A program made the translations under genes and the position numbers. This document shows positions 11,697 through 24,902 of a stretch of 64,000 bases of DNA, piece by piece. Every line of letters starts with the position of its first letter. Positions within the stretch are counted from its first letter, which is position 1. This DNA comes from Cordia subcordata (lineage: Eukaryota > Streptophyta > Magnoliopsida > Boraginales > Cordiaceae), in contig JAPTOF010000002.1 in NCBI GenBank assembly GCA_028554755.1, positions 9,349,001 through 9,413,000 of the forward strand, read 5' to 3'. The notes below the pieces were generated by a model. That model saw nothing but the letters and a program-made list of their open reading frames with translations, ran no database searches and was not told where the DNA came from.

Positions 11697-12766
11697 TAGT
11701 TTGGGGACTTCTCTTTTTTTTTTTTTTCCCTCTCATATTATTTTGATTAATTCTCCTACTTGGTATAACATTTTGTCCAGCATGCTACTTAGATTTTGAA
11801 TCTGACTGATGATTAACTCTAAATATCATTTTGTCAAGCTTTCGAACCCAAACCTTCAGGCTTGTGAGTATGATTGGTATTATAGGTATAAACAAAAGCT
11901 ACTTGAGCTTGCAAACCAGTTGACCCAAAATGATCAATAACCTACATCACCCCCTTATAAACCATTGGCAAATTACCCACAAATCAATATGGGACATTAC
12001 TATATGTGTATTGGCGAGGACTTTTAGGTTGTGCATATTGAATTTTATTTGGGAGATTAGGTAGAAACACAAACTATTCATGTTTTGTTATCGACGGCTA
12101 TTGTAGTAGTTTTTTTGATGTTCACCATTTTTGTTACAATTTGATTGGCACTGAGCTGATGAAGTATAAACTTTCTGGTGTAGCAGTCTTTTGGAGTTGA
12201 TCTCTTCATTATTGTTCTTGTTAAAAACTTCTTCTTGTTTGACAGGTTTTATATTAATTCTCCAAGTGGGTATGCGATTTCTTCGCTTAATTTGAATTAC
12301 TTGACAACTTATTCAACTTGTCCACATAGAAAATTTAAAAAAAAAGAGATTTTCATCTTATTCCATTTTCCTCATCCTTACATGCATTCATATTCTCTCA
12401 GATTTGATTTATTTTTTCTCATGAATAATAATGAGTAACGTGTTAGAAAATCATCCAATCTGTATTATGTTAAATTCAAAATTACGGGTTTTAGAAAGTT
12501 TTAAAATAGTAAAATTCCTGTGGGAGTTTGTCGTAAATCAGTACGTGTAAATTTACTTTCTACATATAGTTGGAGAGTTTAATAATGTTTTGACTTGAAT
12601 GATCGAGTTTTGATATTAATGAAATACTTACTTAACAAAGAAAAATGTGTTAGAAAATTATGAGAATCATACGCACTTATTCAATAATTTTAAGCACGGT
12701 TCGTTGGGAGTATCTTTTTATTTTTTATGTTGTCTCGGTGCATTTGGAAGGAAACATGAACACTAT
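11697..12766. other. Intergenic, no gene seen
   Basis: AT-rich sequence follows the palindromic element. Bases 11840-11990 repeat part of 9340-9530. The small ORFs here show no recognisable domain or splice context. Confidence 0.5.
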
Positions 12767-13157
12767 GTTTGGATTCGGAGGGGAAAATTTAATAAAGGAA
12801 AGGAAAGTATTATAAAGGAAATAAGAAGAAATGAAATGATTAATTCTTATTTGGATTGAAAAATTTTTACAAAGGGAAGGATAATAAAGAATTGTGAATT
12901 TCTCTTATTTGGATTGGGAAAGAAATGGAAGGCAAAGATAAATTTTATAGGATATTGGACTTTTATGTCATTTTAAAATTTTATGTGTAAATAAGAGAGA
13001 ATGATAAAAGAGTCATTTTTAATGAAAAGAGATTTGAGAGAATTTGTATTATCCGTCCTTTTCTCTCACCACCTCAATACTTCCTAAACAAACAAGGTAG
13101 AGGATTAAAAAATTCCTTCTTTCCCTTTCCTTTCCCCCCATTTCCGTCATCCCAAAC
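12767..13157. mobile_element. MITE-like inverted-repeat element
   Basis: The left end starts GTTTGGATTCGGAGGGGAAA and runs into a purine-rich GGAAAGGAAAG tract. The right end, in reverse, starts GTTTGGGATGACGGAAATGG and runs into a similar tract. The element is about 390 bases, AT-rich and non-coding. No target duplication was identified, so the ends are approximate. Confidence 0.5.
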
Positions 13158-14171
13158 AAGTTGGAAAGTTGAAACAATTCATCTACCCTTGTATGTAACA
13201 AGAAAAAGAAAAATCTATCCAACATATTTGTTTTGAGTTTATTATCTTCTTCTCCAATTTATTTTTCCCACCAGAGAATGCAAAACCAAATTAATTATAA
13301 GCCCAATTAGTCAATTACAACGCGACTTTTTTTCATTCAGAAGAGATCAAGTCAAAATGGCTCAAAATGAATACAATGTACCATTGGCCGCGTTTGGATT
13401 TTTAGCTCCTAAACATTGTGCAATACACTTATTAAAACACCTCCAAATTATTTATAGAAAGTTCATTTAAAAAATTTCTAAATCTAATACATAGTACCTT
13501 TATCTATCTCCGACTTCTTTATTTATTACTTCATTTATTTTTCTTTTTCATCTTATAGGCTGACCAAATTATGTCGTGATATAGAAGCGTTCAAAATATA
13601 GAAAGGGAGCGTTAATGAACTTCAACAAGTTAATAGTGTTACTTCTATTGCTTCTCTCTTATATTTTCCTTTTCAAATTCTATATAGGTTTTTTCCAATA
13701 TTAATTCTCATGTGATATTTTTTAACATCAATTAAAAATACTCACAAAATATGTTAAATTCAACAATAACTCAATAAAATTCAGACATCTTTAACTTTAA
13801 AGAAATATCAATATATATAAGCACAAATATCAACATAATAAATTAGATACCCTTTTTATGCAGATCCATATACAAGTATATGTTTATATATGTGCGTGTA
13901 TTGACATTTTTAATTTTGATGAAAAAGTGCCTAAAATTTATTGTGTTATATATTATAAATTTAAGATATTTAATGATGATATCTATTTTTATTATTTTAA
14001 AAAATCATATATATGAAACTGAATAATAGAAAAAAAAATCCCACATTAAATTTACAAAGAAGTCACGTAAGATCTTTAAAAAATAAATCATCAAATAAAT
14101 AAAAAAATATAACTATATAAAATATTTGTTTTCCATAAATTCAACTCAACTATTTCGCGCCCTTTTATTAA
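13158..14171. other. Intergenic, no gene seen
   Basis: Strongly AT-rich spacer upstream of copy B with short (TA)n-like patches. A GCGTTTGGATTTTTAGCTCC motif near 13391 resembles one MITE end, but no partner end was found. Confidence 0.5.
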
Positions 14172-14373
14172 GGGCGTGTTTGAATTGGCTTTTTTTTATT
14201 TTTTTAAAAAAAAGAACATTATTTTTGTAATAATTATTTAACTTAGTTTAAAAATAAAAAAATTAAAATAACTTTTTTTAAAAACTCAAAATTTTTAACT
14301 TTTTAAAAAGTATTTTTTCCATAAAAGCACACTAAAAGAAAGTGCTTCTAATAAAAGTTAATACAACGCTCCC
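14172..14373. mobile_element. 3-bp-TSD MITE, member 2, upstream of copy B
   Basis: Ends are GGGCGTGTTTGAATTGGC and ...ACAACGCTCCC, with TAA directly flanking both sides (14169-14171 and 14374-14376). The interior is A/T homopolymer-rich. It lies about 260 bases upstream of the TATA box of the intact gene, where it could affect the promoter. A further degenerate related piece (right end CTATCCAAACGCGTCC at about 14581) lies between it and the gene. Confidence 0.65.
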
Positions 14374-14635
14374 TAAAAGCTCAAGCCGTTTGGTCTTCTT
14401 TGGATATTTTCATAGAAAAACCCCCTTTTCCACCCCTTAGAAAACACATATAATTAATTTGTTCTTCAAGAAGAGAACAACTCTGATTCAACTTTTTTCA
14501 AAATTGAAAGTTAAAAATTTCAAAAATATATTTTTTCAAATTATAAAAAAACATTTAAAAAAAAGTCTATCCAAACGCGTCCTTTGACCGAATTATGTGG
14601 AGTCCATGCCCTAGATTCACGCTTTTTCCCTTGCA

Positions 14636-14643
14636 TATATATA
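14636..14643 (+). promoter_or_regulatory. TATA box of copy B
   Basis: TATATATA lies 50 bases upstream of the ATG at 14694. The position matches the TATA motifs of the related copies and implies a short 5' UTR of roughly 20-30 bases. Confidence 0.6.
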
Positions 14644-14693
14644 GTAAGCAACAGCACAGTTTTTGCCACCATTTCTGAAGCACTGAAAAAGCT

Positions 14694-17600
14694 ATGGCGT
14701 CTTCATGTCCAGGTCTCTGTGAAAAGTTTTACTCTTTTTTTCGTTTTTAATGCTTAACATTTTTGCCATATATTCATGCATGCATGCTTATTTCTTGCTT
14801 GTCTATTTTGCTATATGTATATATGGTAGGTGCAACTTTTCTCAAAGCAGCTCAATCTGGTGATCTTGTACTACTCAAGAGTATGCCTCATATCCTTCTT
14901 ATTTCTTATTCTTTTTGCTTCTCTATTGTTTATTCACAAAGAGATGATGGGTTCTCTTAGATTGACCTTTTTTCTCAAAAAAAAAAAATACCTTTTTCTA
15001 ATGAAAAGGGTTCATTTTCAGCTTTTAAGAATGTTCAATTTCACCTTTTTTGTCTTCCTCAAAAGCCATAAAGCATAGGTTCTAAAAAATACTTTTTCTC
15101 AAGAGTTATACAAAAAACTTTTTTTTTCCCAAAAAGGAAAGTCTATCCACGAGTTATACAAAAAAAGGGTTTTTTCCCCAAAAAGGAAAGTCTATCCAAA
15201 CGAGCCTGATGTTTTTTTCTGTTGCCATGTCTTAATATTTCTTTTTGTCATTTCTGATTTTTGGTGTCAGAAATGGAGGCAAAGCTTGGTGAAGGTGGTG
15301 AAGGAACTTTTGCGAAAATTAAGGGGCTTAGAGGGGTTAAGGCACTGCACCTTGCTGCTGGATCAGGGCACACTCATATCTGCGAGTATTTGATTAAGCA
15401 GTTGAAGTTTGATGTTGATGTGCAAGATGAATTTGGTACTCAACTCTGTACCGTTATTGTCATGTTGCTGTTACTACATTATTATTACTAATTTTTCACG
15501 CATCTGGCAGTTGGGGGCTATAGGATAGATCAGGATCCTCTCGTATAAAGTCCTCTCTCTTAGTGATATCTAGAAAATCTCTACCATTCATATGGGTATA
15601 GAGCAATCTCAACCATTCATGAATTCAAGTTCCAAAAGAAGTGGGTAGTGGGAAGAGGGAAAAAGCATTTTAAAAGAAGTTACTCTTTTCGGGGGATTTG
15701 AATTATTGAACGGTTAAGGTGATCCTAGGCTCACATGAACGGTTAAGATTTTTCTCATGTATTACAATGAGAGTGGAAGTTAACATGGGCGTTTCTACAT
15801 CTGGGATGGATATAGTCCCTCTTACCATGCGGGTGATGAGGTTTATCCTTAAGAGGTGGCTCGTGGTAAAGGAGTTAGGCAGGTGTGGAAAGAGAAAATC
15901 ATGTCAATTATTATTACTATTATTGATGTTGTTGTTGTAATTATTCCTATAATCCACTTCTATTGATGTCCTTATTTCTTTCAGTTCCAAATTTGAACAA
16001 CCTGTTAACAGGGAAACAAATTTTATAATATTAAGATTTTGAGAAGTTATTGTATGGTCTAGATCAAGTCATCAAGGGTCTAGTACTGTCCATGGCTTTA
16101 AGTTTTGAGGACTAGGGATTTGTTAAATCCTATCTGTAATAATGATGCTTGGTTTGGTAGGTGAAACTCCTTTGCATCATGCAACTAGAGAGCAGCGTCA
16201 CCAGACTGCTTTACATCTCGTGGAGAATGGAGCGAGTATTTCCAAGACTGATCACACGGGGCTTACACCGTTGCATTGCGCTGCTGCAACTGGTTAGTTA
16301 ATGCTACTGACTAGTAGTAATATTATCGAGAAATATTCAAGCTAATGAAGGTTCTGGTTCTCTTATTTATATATATTATATACTAATGTCCCATGCTCTT
16401 ATTCTTGTTCTTTGTCTCTACAATGATCTCACGATGGGATTTGTGTGGGTGTCCAATACTGCAAATTTGGTTTAGTAATGCTCTAGTGAGCTCTCACTCC
16501 ATCTCAAGTCATGCTAGGAATATTTTTTCCACAAGAATCGACGTCTGGCATTGTTAGTCATTATGATAAATGTTACACTTGATTTTTCTTTCCACTTTTC
16601 TGACATTTTGTGTGCAGAATTGAAGGGGCAGCTTTGCTTCAATTATTCATCTGATACGCATGACTTTAACACAGTATTCAACTTTTAAACAACTAATGGT
16701 CTGGCTTGTTTCTAGTATTAAATAGTGGACTGATTTGTTATCCAATGGGCTAATGCTTATAGTTTTGAGGAATTTTCAATATTTCTAGGAGGAAAAGAGT
16801 TGCTGCAGCTATTTATTTCCAGAGGTGCAGATATAGAAACCAATTCTGCTCTGGGCACACCATTGACACATGCCTCTTCTGAAGGGAACAGAGAAGCTGT
16901 TGCATTTTTGTTGCAGAACAACGCAGATGTGAGGGAAGCTTAATAATATTTATAATACTATTCGAGTTGTTTCCTTCTTTTGGCAACCTATTTGCAAATT
17001 TGCGTCGTTAGCAATAGTCCAGCTCTAATTTCATATTTTAAGGCTTTATGAGAAATTGTTACTATTTTTAGAAGTTTTTAGATTTAATGTTAGGCACATG
17101 TTTTTATCAATTTGTATTTCTGAAGTTTGAAAAATATCAAGAAAGAATTAATGATTCAAAAGCACTTCAATTGATCTTTATGCAGCCCAATCCAGTTAAC
17201 AGTTTTGGCACTCCAATTATACTGTCAAGTGCATCTTCACTTGCGTGCACAGAACGTCTGGTTAAGGTATTGTGTTATTTTTCATCACTAGAATGTTGTT
17301 CAATTAGTACTTATTTGATTCATCAAGCATAGCATACATACTTGTTTTTGTTATATTGATATTCAAATGCTTACTATAAATGGAATCCTTTACCTTGGAT
17401 CAAATAACATTCTGATGTAATAAAGCTTTTGTCAAAGAGATTCGTTTTAGAACTTCATAATCAATTGAGTGTACTGTGATCCCAACAATTTAAAATTTCA
17501 AGTCTTCTAAAACTTCTCTCCAATCAAGTTGTGCTTTGCTCTATACATTGTACTGCATGGTAATATCTCAATTTGGGAGACTATGTCATGGTTGATAGTC

Positions 17601-20600
17601 AGTTGTTCAAGGAAGCAAAGATCAAGAGGTGAATTTAGACATTTAGTGATTTTCTCTTAAGATAATATTTTAACAATGATGGGTCTTTTGATGATTACAT
17701 CATGTAATTAGATAATGGTTAGATAATTTCTTTTTAATTTGATTGAGATTAGTAGTCAATTTAGTTGAAATTGGAGTGGGTACGGTTTTGTGAATATAGT
17801 TACTTGGTCTTTTTTAACTATAATATAGTGATACTAATGACAATTCTTGATCTAAAAATTATTGTTTCAAGTTTCAGGTAGCTTGTTCTGCTCTCCTGTT
17901 AGTATTTTATCTTTTACCCCCTTTCATCAGTCCATTACAGCATTTTCAACCACGAAAGATGTTATTGTTTGGATGAGGTCTCTTGACAAAGTAGAATACA
18001 ACTCATTGTATAAGAATCTGTTTGGATCAGTGATTGTTTATAATATTTTCTTGTTTATAAGAAAAATCTAATTGGATCCTCGGTTGTTTATTGAAGCTTA
18101 TAAAAATTCTTAGACAATAATTTGTGCTTATGCATTTAATGTTGATAATTCTAATGAGTCTTAATTTGTTTGTCCCTCAACTTTTGCATACGCATTAAGA
18201 TTGCTGGTCTAGAATCCTGAACCAACACAGTGAATGGGAGTTCCTTGCTATCGTGCTGTTCTGTTGATCTTTATTCCATGTAAAGTCTAGTAACATTTTT
18301 CACACTAAGCCTACATTCTCTTGTTCTCCTCAAAAGCTACATATTCTTGCCGTTATATCTTTGTAATACATAATTAGGGAAATGCTAGTCTGCATTTAGA
18401 ACATCTTGATGTAAATTTCTAGCTATTCTTCTTGGCTGGTCACTAAATTTGACATAATTTCCTTTCTGCAAGATATAGAACTACTTGTTCCCATTGGACA
18501 CTGGTCCCATATATTAATGGAGAAGTGTTTTAAGTGGATTCCATGTTGTGCATCTAAATGTTGTGTTATAAAGGCTATCAAGGATGATAGCTCAAATTCT
18601 TATTTTGATTTAGAGCAATATATGTGGTAATTTTATCCCTTGAAGCAACCTTCCGTTACCGTTCGTTGTTTTTTACTTCTACTTTGCCTAATTTTTTTAA
18701 ATTCCTCTTTTCTCGTTTAGGCTGGAGCTGATCCAAATATTTATTTCTGCGGTGTAACACCTCTTCACGCGACTATTAACGGAGAGAAGGTTGAAATCAT
18801 GACGTATCTGTTGAAGGCTGGTGCTAATCCAGATGGTGTGGATATTGTGAGTTTTTGACAATGGTATCTTTTGCTCTATCATTGAGTTAATCCACATTTT
18901 CTTTCTTTAAGTATCTTATTCTGTCTCCTTTTGCAAAGAATTTCATTTGGCATATAAGTTTATATTATATAATTACTTATATATGCACACGCACGCATAC
19001 AATCTATTTATAGTATTTTCAGCCTCTCGGTTGCGGTCCACTGAAATATTATCTTCTTTTTCCATTTTGTTTTTCAATTGAAATGTAACTTATTTGTGAC
19101 TTTTATTTTATGGGAGAATATTCATGGACATATCTATAATTATATTTTTAGACGGGAAAACGATGTCTAGCATTTATATGCATGTTTGCATTTATGACTT
19201 TGCTAAAACAATTTCATGCATCTTTTTGCTGATGACAGAGTGGTATGACACCATTGGAGAGAGCTGTAGCTCATGGAAAATTAAAGGCAGCATCAATCTT
19301 GTTTCCAGTTACTTCTCCAATTCCATCTGTTCCAGATTGGAGCATTAGTGGACTAATGAGATACTTGAACTCTGTGGATTTTCAGAAAAAGGTCTTGACT
19401 TGAATGCACTACTCTTTAGGAGAAAGGAGAATATATTTATCACCCACAATTTATTTTAAAAACTAATTTTATTGTTGCTTAGTTATGAGGTCTAATTTAA
19501 ATTATCATATCATGTTATTTTTCTGTTCTATATGGTTTTCCTATGTTTTGTACCTTTCTCCAAAAATTCATAATATTCTATTTGTATAATAAATGGTTGA
19601 GATTGTTGGATATGCTTGTAAGAGTGCAATTTGGAATTCGTCTATTTGGCCTAGTTTGTAATTTACACGCTCCTTCAAAATATACATTTTCAATTTTGTT
19701 GCTTTAAGAGGTTTGGGAGCTGATTTTCATATTTATTTCCTAGTTCTTGCCAATTGTTTTCTGTCCAATTCTATACAAAGCCCTGGTGGAACTTTTTTCC
19801 CCATCCACATGTTTTCTGATGTGTTAATGATTCTTGTAGAATGTATTCTTGATGGTTTTATCTCAACTATTTCTCCCTCTCTCAATTTTGTTTTGAATTT
19901 TTCCAAAAATGATTTTTGTGACTACTTTATCTTTTAATATAATTTGACACTTTTGAAGATTCAATTGCATTAATGCAACTTCTGCTTCTTGATACATGTA
20001 CAGATTGCTGTCATGAAAGGAAGGGCAGTGGATGTGGCAAAATCAAAAGGTAATGCTGCATTTAAAAGAGGGGCTTACTGGGAGGCAGTAAATTGGTATA
20101 CCACGGTAAGTATTGCTCGTTATATTTTGTTTTGTGTGTATATACCTCAAATACTAAGAGCAGATAATTGTATTAATTTGTATTGTTGCAATCTGAAAAA
20201 TATATGATGCCGTGAGGCTATTAATAATACTCTAACCTCCTGAATAGTAACAGCTTTCCAGAGGATATACGATGCCTACCTTGTTGGGTTTAGTAACATA
20301 AATCTGTATTACTGTACCATAATAATATATTGCTTTAGTGATATGATAGTTGATTGCCCATCTACTTGGATGTTGTGTATGGCTTTGTAGATTATTGGCT
20401 CTTATGTACCGCTCGATGCCCAATTGTTCTGCATTTCCAATAGAAGTTTATGCTATGCCCGTCTGAATATAGGACGCCCGGCTTTACTTGATGCTAAGGG
20501 TTGTGTTAGGTCGAGGCCAGAGTGGCCAAAGGCACACTACCGGGAAGGTGTAGCATGGAAACTGCTCAAAGTATGATTATTTTATTGAGCCAAATACTTT

Positions 20601-20901
20601 CTCATTTGTTAATTTAATCTCTCTTATAATATCATTGTAACGTACAAATTTATGCATTTAGAACTATGATGAGGCTGCGAATTGCTTTTCCCGTGCTTTA
20701 AAATTGGATCCTAACAACAAGGAAGTCGAAAAGGCAGTGCGGTATAAAACTTCCCTATATTTCTAGAACTTTGCTGTCCATGTTCTTCCGTTTAATTTTT
20801 CTAGTTTTGTATAAGAGACAGCTTAATTAAGCAACACACTTTTTCATGGCTACTATGACAGGGAGGCAGTTGAAGCTCGAGCTGAAGCCATGGGCAAATA
20901 G
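14694..20901 (+). CDS. TPR10-like: Copy B: intact ankyrin-repeat/TPR protein, TPR10-like
   Basis: This is the only uninterrupted member. The exons, all joining in frame at GT-AG sites, are 14694-14712, 14830-14880, 15271-15435, 16161-16292, 16789-16928, 17186-17266, 18721-18846, 19239-19391, 20004-20105, 20391-20570, 20662-20741 and 20862-20901 (stop TAG). The 1269 coding bases give 422 residues. Residues about 42-260 form six or seven ankyrin repeats (ALHLAAGSGH, ETPLHHAT, LTPLHCAAATG, TPLTHASSEGN, VTPLHATINGE, LLKAGANPD). Residues about 262-285 hold the FPVT...PDWSISGLM linker typical of Arabidopsis TPR10, which is slightly longer overall. Residues about 298-407 form three TPR repeats. The five clamp positions that bind the C-terminal EEVD of Hsp90/Hsp70 are present: K302, N306, N340, K370 and R374. 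From the family, a soluble chaperone-linked adaptor is likely; expression is not shown by sequence. Exon calls rest on splice consensus and agreement among copies. Confidence 0.88.
15100..15200. repeat. Tandem repeat in intron 2 of copy B
   Basis: A unit of about 48 bases occurs twice in a row. Both copies contain GAGTTATACAAAAAA, a T-rich run, then AAAAAGGAAAGTCTATCCA. The second ends CTATCCAAACGAGCCT, which resembles the right end of the 3-bp-TSD MITE family. The repeat is probably the remains of such a MITE inside the intron. Confidence 0.6.
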
Positions 20902-21789
20902 CAATGTTTTTAATGGCTATTGCTGTTCTTGTGATGTTCACTAATGGTGGTCACTTATGCTTGCTGCTGAATTTACCAAGTATAGACTTTGGTGTGGGCA
21001 GTCTTTAGAAGTTCTCTACATTTTGGTTGTATTGAAGCTTTTAGCTTTTAGAAGATTGTTATACCAATTCTCTAAGTGCCTATGCATTTTGGCTGTATCA
21101 AAAGCTTCTAGCTTTTGGAAGATTTTATTCCAATTCTCCAAGTGCATGTTCACTTTCTTTTCTATGAATTGCTTGATCAATTTATTCAGATTGTTGACAT
21201 AATAATTGCAAGTAAACAAAAAATCTTGCTACCATGATATTTGGAAATAAGGAAAATAACACAGTGGAGTGAAGAAGTTAATTTGCTTGTAAAGTTTGTC
21301 CATTTCCTATTCAATTCAAATAAAAAATACATATAATTATTGACAAGCTTTTTTTATATATAATTTCGTTGAACTTAAATAAAATGCTCTTTTCCTTGAT
21401 AATAAAAAAATAATAATTATCAACTAATGAATCATTTTCTTCTTTTTCTTTTATGCTTCTATTCTAACTTAACACCTCGCGAAATTTGAATTCTAGTTAT
21501 TGTTGTAAGAAAATGAGTCTCAATTATTTAAATTATTCTCTAAATTCATCATTTTCTTTCCTTTATTACTTTTTCCATTTTCAGACAACTCCAAAATTAG
21601 CCAACTTTTCCTTTTTTGCTAAAGTGATATATGTCTTCATATAAAAAGGTCTTAAATTTTAGAGCAACGGGGCGAGTTTACAACTAGGAAAAAAGGAAAA
21701 AGTGAAAAGAAAAAGAAAAAAAAAAAAAAAAGCTTTGCTGATCGTTGATGCGTTGCATACATAGTGGTTTCAAGTTCTACATCGGATTG
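20902..21789. other. 3' flank of copy B; 65-base tandem repeat
   Basis: No gene. Bases 21019-21083 and 21087-21152 are two tandem copies of a segment containing CATTTTGG(T/C)TGTAT and CCAATTCTC(T/C)(A)AGTGC. They lie within 250 bases of the stop codon and probably in the 3' UTR or just past it. AATAAA-like motifs occur near 21319. Unlike the - strand copies, this flank does not match the shared 3' flank block. Confidence 0.55.
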
Positions 21790-21900
21790 GTATTAGGGGA
21801 CAACTCATGTGGTTGAAATTACCTCACTCAGGTGTGAGGTCCTTGGTTCATATCTAGTAGGGTGGGGATTTGTATTTAAAAAAAAAAAAATCTTACATCG
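21790..21900 (+). repeat. SINE-like repeat, copy 2
   Basis: Second copy of the element at 14-118. It contains CTCATGTGGTTGAAATTACC, a B-box-like GGTTCATATC and a 13-base A run. It opens the second copy of the relic and copia block. Confidence 0.4.
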
Positions 21901-22060
21901 AAAACTTCTCCGAAACGGCATCTTGATTTGGAGCTACCAATGTTTTATTGTTGCAACCCTTCACATGCGTACGCACTACTAAAGGAAATTCTTCCATGGT
22001 GGTATTCATGGGGCTTATAAGTCCTAAAATAAACAGAGCCAAATAGACTCTTATTCACAT

Positions 22061-22140
22061 GATTTGAGACTACTTGAGAGTACGCCTCATACCTTGGTAC
22101 TTGATTTTCCATTTTCCTGTTGCTCTTTGGTTCTCTTTTA
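22061..22140 (+). pseudogene. Shorter exon-2 relic with intron start
   Basis: GACTACTTGAGAGTACGCC matches the end of the exon-2 relic near 333 and its 5' splice site, and the bases after it match the relic's intron. Almost all of the exon has been lost. It is recognised only because the 1-1245 block recurs here. Confidence 0.4.
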
Positions 22141-22429
22141 AATGATTTAGATCTTAAAAACTAATTAGTTATTAAAAGATATAGCTTAAAATCTTATATG
22201 TTGAACTTAAAATTTTTCATTTTTTCACCTGCCGTCATGTGTAACCCAATGAGATACAGGGTGAGACAATATGATCATGCAGTGTGTGACAACAGATGGG
22301 CCACACGTGAATAGATGCATGAAGAATGAGATTAGACTAAGACCCAACTCTAATATCATGTTTAAGTATTATTAAGATTGTTAAAAATAAAAAAAAGACA
22401 AATCTTTTTACTTGGACCTCAAAAGAGAA

Positions 22430-22721
22430 ATCAACTCTCTAGATCATCGACAAAGACAGAACACAGCTCAATAGCCACCACTACAACTGAAATTAAGTGG
22501 CTTTCCTATATTCTTGTAGACTTGACTATTCCCAGTCAGTGTCCTATCATCTGGTGTGATAACATGTCAGCTACGGCCCTTGCAATTAACATTATTCAGC
22601 ATAATACAACTAAACATATTGATTTGTATCGCTACTTTTATCAGGGAGCAAATTCTAGTTCATCAGCTTAAGCTAAGGCATTGCCAATCTCTACTTATCA
22701 GTATTTGGTCTCCAAGCTTCC
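22430..22721 (+). mobile_element. Copia RNase H remnant, second copy (left part)
   Basis: In one frame this reads with good conservation of a plant copia RNase H: SRSSTKTEHSSIA, TEIKWLSYIL, IIWCDNMSA and TTKHIDLYRYF. It lacks an upstream reverse transcriptase. The remnant is cut at 22721 by the hAT-like insertion and resumes at 24903. It is better preserved than the copy at 640-1245. Confidence 0.75.
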
Positions 22722-23742
22722 TAGGGATGTCAACGGGACGGATACCCTGCCCACGAAGCAATCCCAAACCCGCTACCCGGATAGCATTTCAATCCCAAAT
22801 TCCGTCCCAAACCCAGATAAAAATTAAATGTAAATCCCATTCCCGAAACGTCCCAAACCATTGGGTACCCGGAACGTCCCAAACCCGGTTTAAAAAATAA
22901 TATTTAAATAAAAATTGAAACAAAAATCACTATCAAACACCTAAAAAAGACATACAGAGATAGTTAACATTTGAGAAAAAAAAGTTCACAAATTACTACA
23001 GTTGATAAATAAGCAAAGCAAACTCTTTCTAAGATAAACGCGTGGTGGGGATGAGATATGAGAAATCTTAGTTGGAAAAAATTTCTCAAAAAAAAAAAAA
23101 CAAATCTGAGAAATAACTGGATGAAATTGCAACTCGCGAGCCTTTGCCTTATGTCTTTACTGGACATGAAGTACATGACTAGATGCTAAGAATGAGAAAA
23201 TCTAATGCCCGAAGGGGGGGTTTTTTTTTTTAACGCGAGTCAGCGCCTCTAAAATGAGAGAATATGAAATGTGAAAAGTGAAAACAACTAAGAAACTTCT
23301 AGGACATGATTTACCATACCCTAGTGAACGTGAAGTAGTGGACCAATGGTCTGAGATCTTTCTTTTCTTTTTTAATCTTATTTGTTTTAAATATTTTTTC
23401 TAGTACATAGTAAATCTTTTAGTTTTAAGTTTCTTTTTTACAAGAGTGTTCAAAGTTTTAGTTTTAGTTAGTTAGCTTTTCTTGATCAAAAAATAATTAG
23501 TCATTTTTTAAATTTTTCTATAAAAAATTAAAATTTGATTAGTAAGTTATACTAAACTAATAAATATAAAATATTTGAGATATTGGTATAGTTTTATAAT
23601 TTTAATTATATAACTTCTAATTTTAAAATTTTACCATAAGTTAAAATTTTAAAAAGTAAAAAGTTGAGGGTTCAAACCTTACTACTACCCATACCCATAA
23701 AGTAAAAATCTTTGCAATATTTTAGTGTATAATATGTAAATA

Positions 23743-23782
<40 letters not shown>

Positions 23783-24902
23783 ATATGTACACATAAAAAT
23801 AATTATTTAATAAATGTGAAAAATCTTAAGTAGCTATTAAACTATATAACTAAAGTTAGTTTGTTAGTGTAGCTATGTAATTAGGGTTAATCTATTATTT
23901 AGTATAATTCTAATTAAAGATAGCCATCTAACTAGAATTAATACAATTTCTATTTTTGTTCTAACTATTATCATTTCTTGTATAATTCTAATTAATATGC
24001 ATATAAGAAAATGTTACCAATGGAACTATAATTAACTAATAAATATAAAATATATTGAGATGTTAATAGAAATTATTTAATTCTAATTAGATAACTTATA
24101 ATAATAAGCTTTTTTGCATAAATAAAAAGTGAAAAATGAAATATTAGTTTTGTGGTAATCCACTATAAGTTAAATTTTAAAGACTAAAAGGTTAAAACCT
24201 TACTACTATCAACAAAAGTAATAATTTTTGCTTCTTTATTTACTGTATAATATATATATACATATGTATAACTACAATTAATTAATAAATGTAAAACACA
24301 TTTACATAGCTATGTAACTAAAGTTAGTGTAGCTATATAATTAGACTTAGTTTGTTATTTAGTATAATTCTAGCTAAAGTTAATCATATAACTAGAATTT
24401 GTATGATTTTTTATATAATCATATTTAAACTAATCATATAACTAGTTCTATCATAGTTCTAACTATTATAGTTTCTTATATAGTACTAATAAGTATGCAT
24501 ATAAAAAATGTTATCAATATAACTATAATTAATTAATAAATAGAAAATATATTGAGATATTAATATAAATTATATAATAAGGTATGGATATATATGTGTA
24601 TATACATATACATATATAATTAAATATATATATATATGTATATATGTATATATATATATATGTATATATGTGTATATATATATATATGGGACGGAACAGG
24701 GTATCGTTTCGGGTACCCGTTACCCAAATTCTAGAAGCCGGGTTTGGGAATGCGGGTACCCGGAGGTCACTACCAGTTCCGTCCCAAACTCTAACGGGTA
24801 TTTTTAATCATTTCAGGTTTGTTCCGGGTTCTTAACGGGACGGATTTTTAGCGGATCGGTCGTGCCGGGTACCCTAAGTCACTCGTCCCGTTGCCATCCC
24901 TA
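22722..24902. mobile_element. 2.2-kb non-autonomous hAT-like element
   Basis: Ends are TAGGGATGTCAACGGGACG and, read in reverse from the right, TAGGGATGGCAACGGGACG. A perfect 8-base duplication, AAGCTTCC, flanks it at 22714-22721 and 24903-24910. The empty site is in the first copia copy near 930-945 (CCAAGCTTCCTCTAGC). Subterminal regions are GC-rich and full of GGGTACCCG-type motifs; the interior is very AT-rich. Three diverged repeats spaced about 490 bases apart share AATAAATATAAAATATNTTGAGATNTT (near 23560, 24040 and 24530). There is no transposase, so it must have been mobilised in trans. Confidence 0.85.

Noticed and set aside
14763..15078. Two open frames just after the copy B start
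   Set aside because: They run through introns 1 and 2 of copy B and include exon 2 only in part.
22378..22900. Two overlapping open frames of 97 and 114 residues
   Set aside because: The first is the copia RNase H remnant; the second is a shadow frame that runs into the hAT-like end.
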